A DNA stretch of 14,296 bases from Atribacterota bacterium (lineage in GTDB: Bacteria; Atribacterota; Phoenicimicrobiia; Phoenicimicrobiales; Phoenicimicrobiaceae). Positions 13,789-14,296 of the stretch are shown piece by piece. A program made the translations under genes and the position numbers. Below the pieces are notes generated by a model, which saw only the letters and a program-made list of their open reading frames with translations, had not been told where the DNA came from and did no database searches. How positions within the stretch are numbered: position 1 is the first letter of the stretch; the number at the start of each line of letters is the position of its first letter. The DNA lies in NCBI GenBank assembly GCA_030666935.1, contig DAOUWX010000025.1:1-14296 (forward strand). The letters are read 5' to 3'.

Positions 13789-14296
13789 TTAATAAGCTCG
13801 GGCAAAATACACTAAAGTAGAAGATTCCTTCCCACAATAAACACATTTTCCCGAAGCTTTTTCTTGCTCAAAAGGAATGCATCTTATACTTGCTTTGGTC
13901 TCTTCTTTTATCTTATCCTCACAATCTTCGCTTCCACACCAATGAGTTTTGATTAATCCTCTCTGCTTTTCGATAATTTTTGTAAATTCGTTATAATCGG
14001 AGGTCTCGCGAATATTTTCTTCTAAAAATTTCTTAGCTTGGGTAAAAAGATTTTCTTGAATATTATCCAGTAATTCTTTCACTGTCTCGGCTAATTTTTC
14101 TTCTTTTACGGCTATCTTTTCCCCTGTATCTCTTCTCACCAGCATCGCCTGGCCTTGAGCCATATCTTTAGGCCCGATCTCCAGTCTTAAAGGAACTCCT
14201 CTCATCTCCCACTCGTTGAATTTCCAACCAGGGGTATATCCGTCTCGGGTATCAATCTCAACCCTAAAGTCTTCCTTTAAAATGGTGCGAATACTC
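13789..14296 (-). CDS. proS: prolyl-tRNA synthetase, archaeal/Thermus type, C-terminal part (cut by window edge)
   Basis: Class II aminoacyl-tRNA synthetase that charges tRNA-Pro; only the last 168 residues are in the window and the frame is open to base 14296. They begin in the anticodon-binding domain (VEIDTRDGYTPGWKFNEWEM then RGVPLRLEIGPKDMAQGQAM, a ProRS signature). The C-terminal zinc-type domain of the short archaeal/eukaryote-like ProRS follows: HWCGSEDC, IRCIPFEQ, GKCVYCGKES. The chain ends in YFARAY; a C-terminal Tyr reaching toward the active site is known in Thermus thermophilus ProRS. The editing-domain form common in most bacteria lacks this tail, so the organism carries the rarer type. 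Any Met seen within this stretch is internal and not the real start. Confidence 0.95.
   Translation of the reverse strand, partial: SIRTILKEDFRVEIDTRDGYTPGWKFNEWEMRGVPLRLEIGPKDMAQGQAMLVRRDTGEKIAVKEEKLAETVKELLDNIQENLFTQAKKFLEENIRETSDYNEFTKIIEKQRGLIKTHWCGSEDCEDKIKEETKASIRCIPFEQEKASGKCVYCGKESSTLVYFARAY

Noticed and set aside
13760..13846. N-terminal extension of the EF-Tu-like protein
   Set aside because: It lies inside the end of proS in another frame, reads as hydrophobic/lysine noise, and the internal ATG at 13759 has a strong ribosome site.

Overview
The window is an AT-rich bacterial chromosome segment, tightly packed with genes that mostly run on the minus strand. Markers include an archaeal/Thermus-type prolyl-tRNA synthetase with a C-terminal Cys cluster, a DUF4438 protein, a full-length NfeD protease with a slipin, and a solute-binding protein with an ordinary (non-lipoprotein) signal peptide. 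Together these suggest an anaerobic, possibly thermophilic, diderm bacterium of a deep or candidate lineage (for example Atribacterota or a similar group). That placement is an inference; no rRNA or tRNA gene is present to test it. I saw no CRISPR array, transposase, prophage gene or resistance gene.

Region 1 (69-8784, all minus strand) is a carbohydrate uptake and catabolism cluster. Transcription starts at a strong promoter (-35 at 8779-8784, -10 at 8756-8761) followed directly by a near-perfect palindromic LacI-type operator (8729-8752). The order is lacI-family repressor, sugar-binding protein, two ABC permeases, a PhnP-like metallo-beta-lactamase-fold phosphodiesterase, and a large cytoplasmic protein with a predicted alpha/alpha-barrel that I cannot assign to a family. 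A 54-codon ORF and galT (galactose-1-phosphate uridylyltransferase) follow. No ABC ATPase is encoded, so the importer must borrow one. A 16-bp perfect hairpin between the binding-protein and permease genes probably sets the expression ratio. The inferred job is import of an oligosaccharide, its breakdown inside the cell, and entry of a galactose unit into central metabolism.

Region 2 (8785-8998) has no gene I accept. It holds four different short hairpins in a row that look like degenerate intergenic repeat units.

Region 3 (8999-10867, minus) has a DUF4438 protein and an EamA/DMT-type permease with a TTG start.

Region 4 (10868-11350) is a 480-base divergent intergenic stretch with a spaced inverted repeat, degenerate CGTTTTTCG- and CACGATATACGAT-like low-complexity sequence, an extended -10 promoter and a hairpin overlapping the nfeD ribosome binding site.

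Region 5 (11351-13447, plus) is the two-gene nfeD-slipin membrane operon, with stop and ribosome binding site overlapped.

Region 6 (13502-14296, minus) is the 3' end of proS, cut by the window edge, followed by a small EF-Tu-domain-2-like gene. A 12-bp perfect hairpin lies between the two converging operons and probably ends both. The first 68 bases of the window, downstream of galT, hold no feature I can support.
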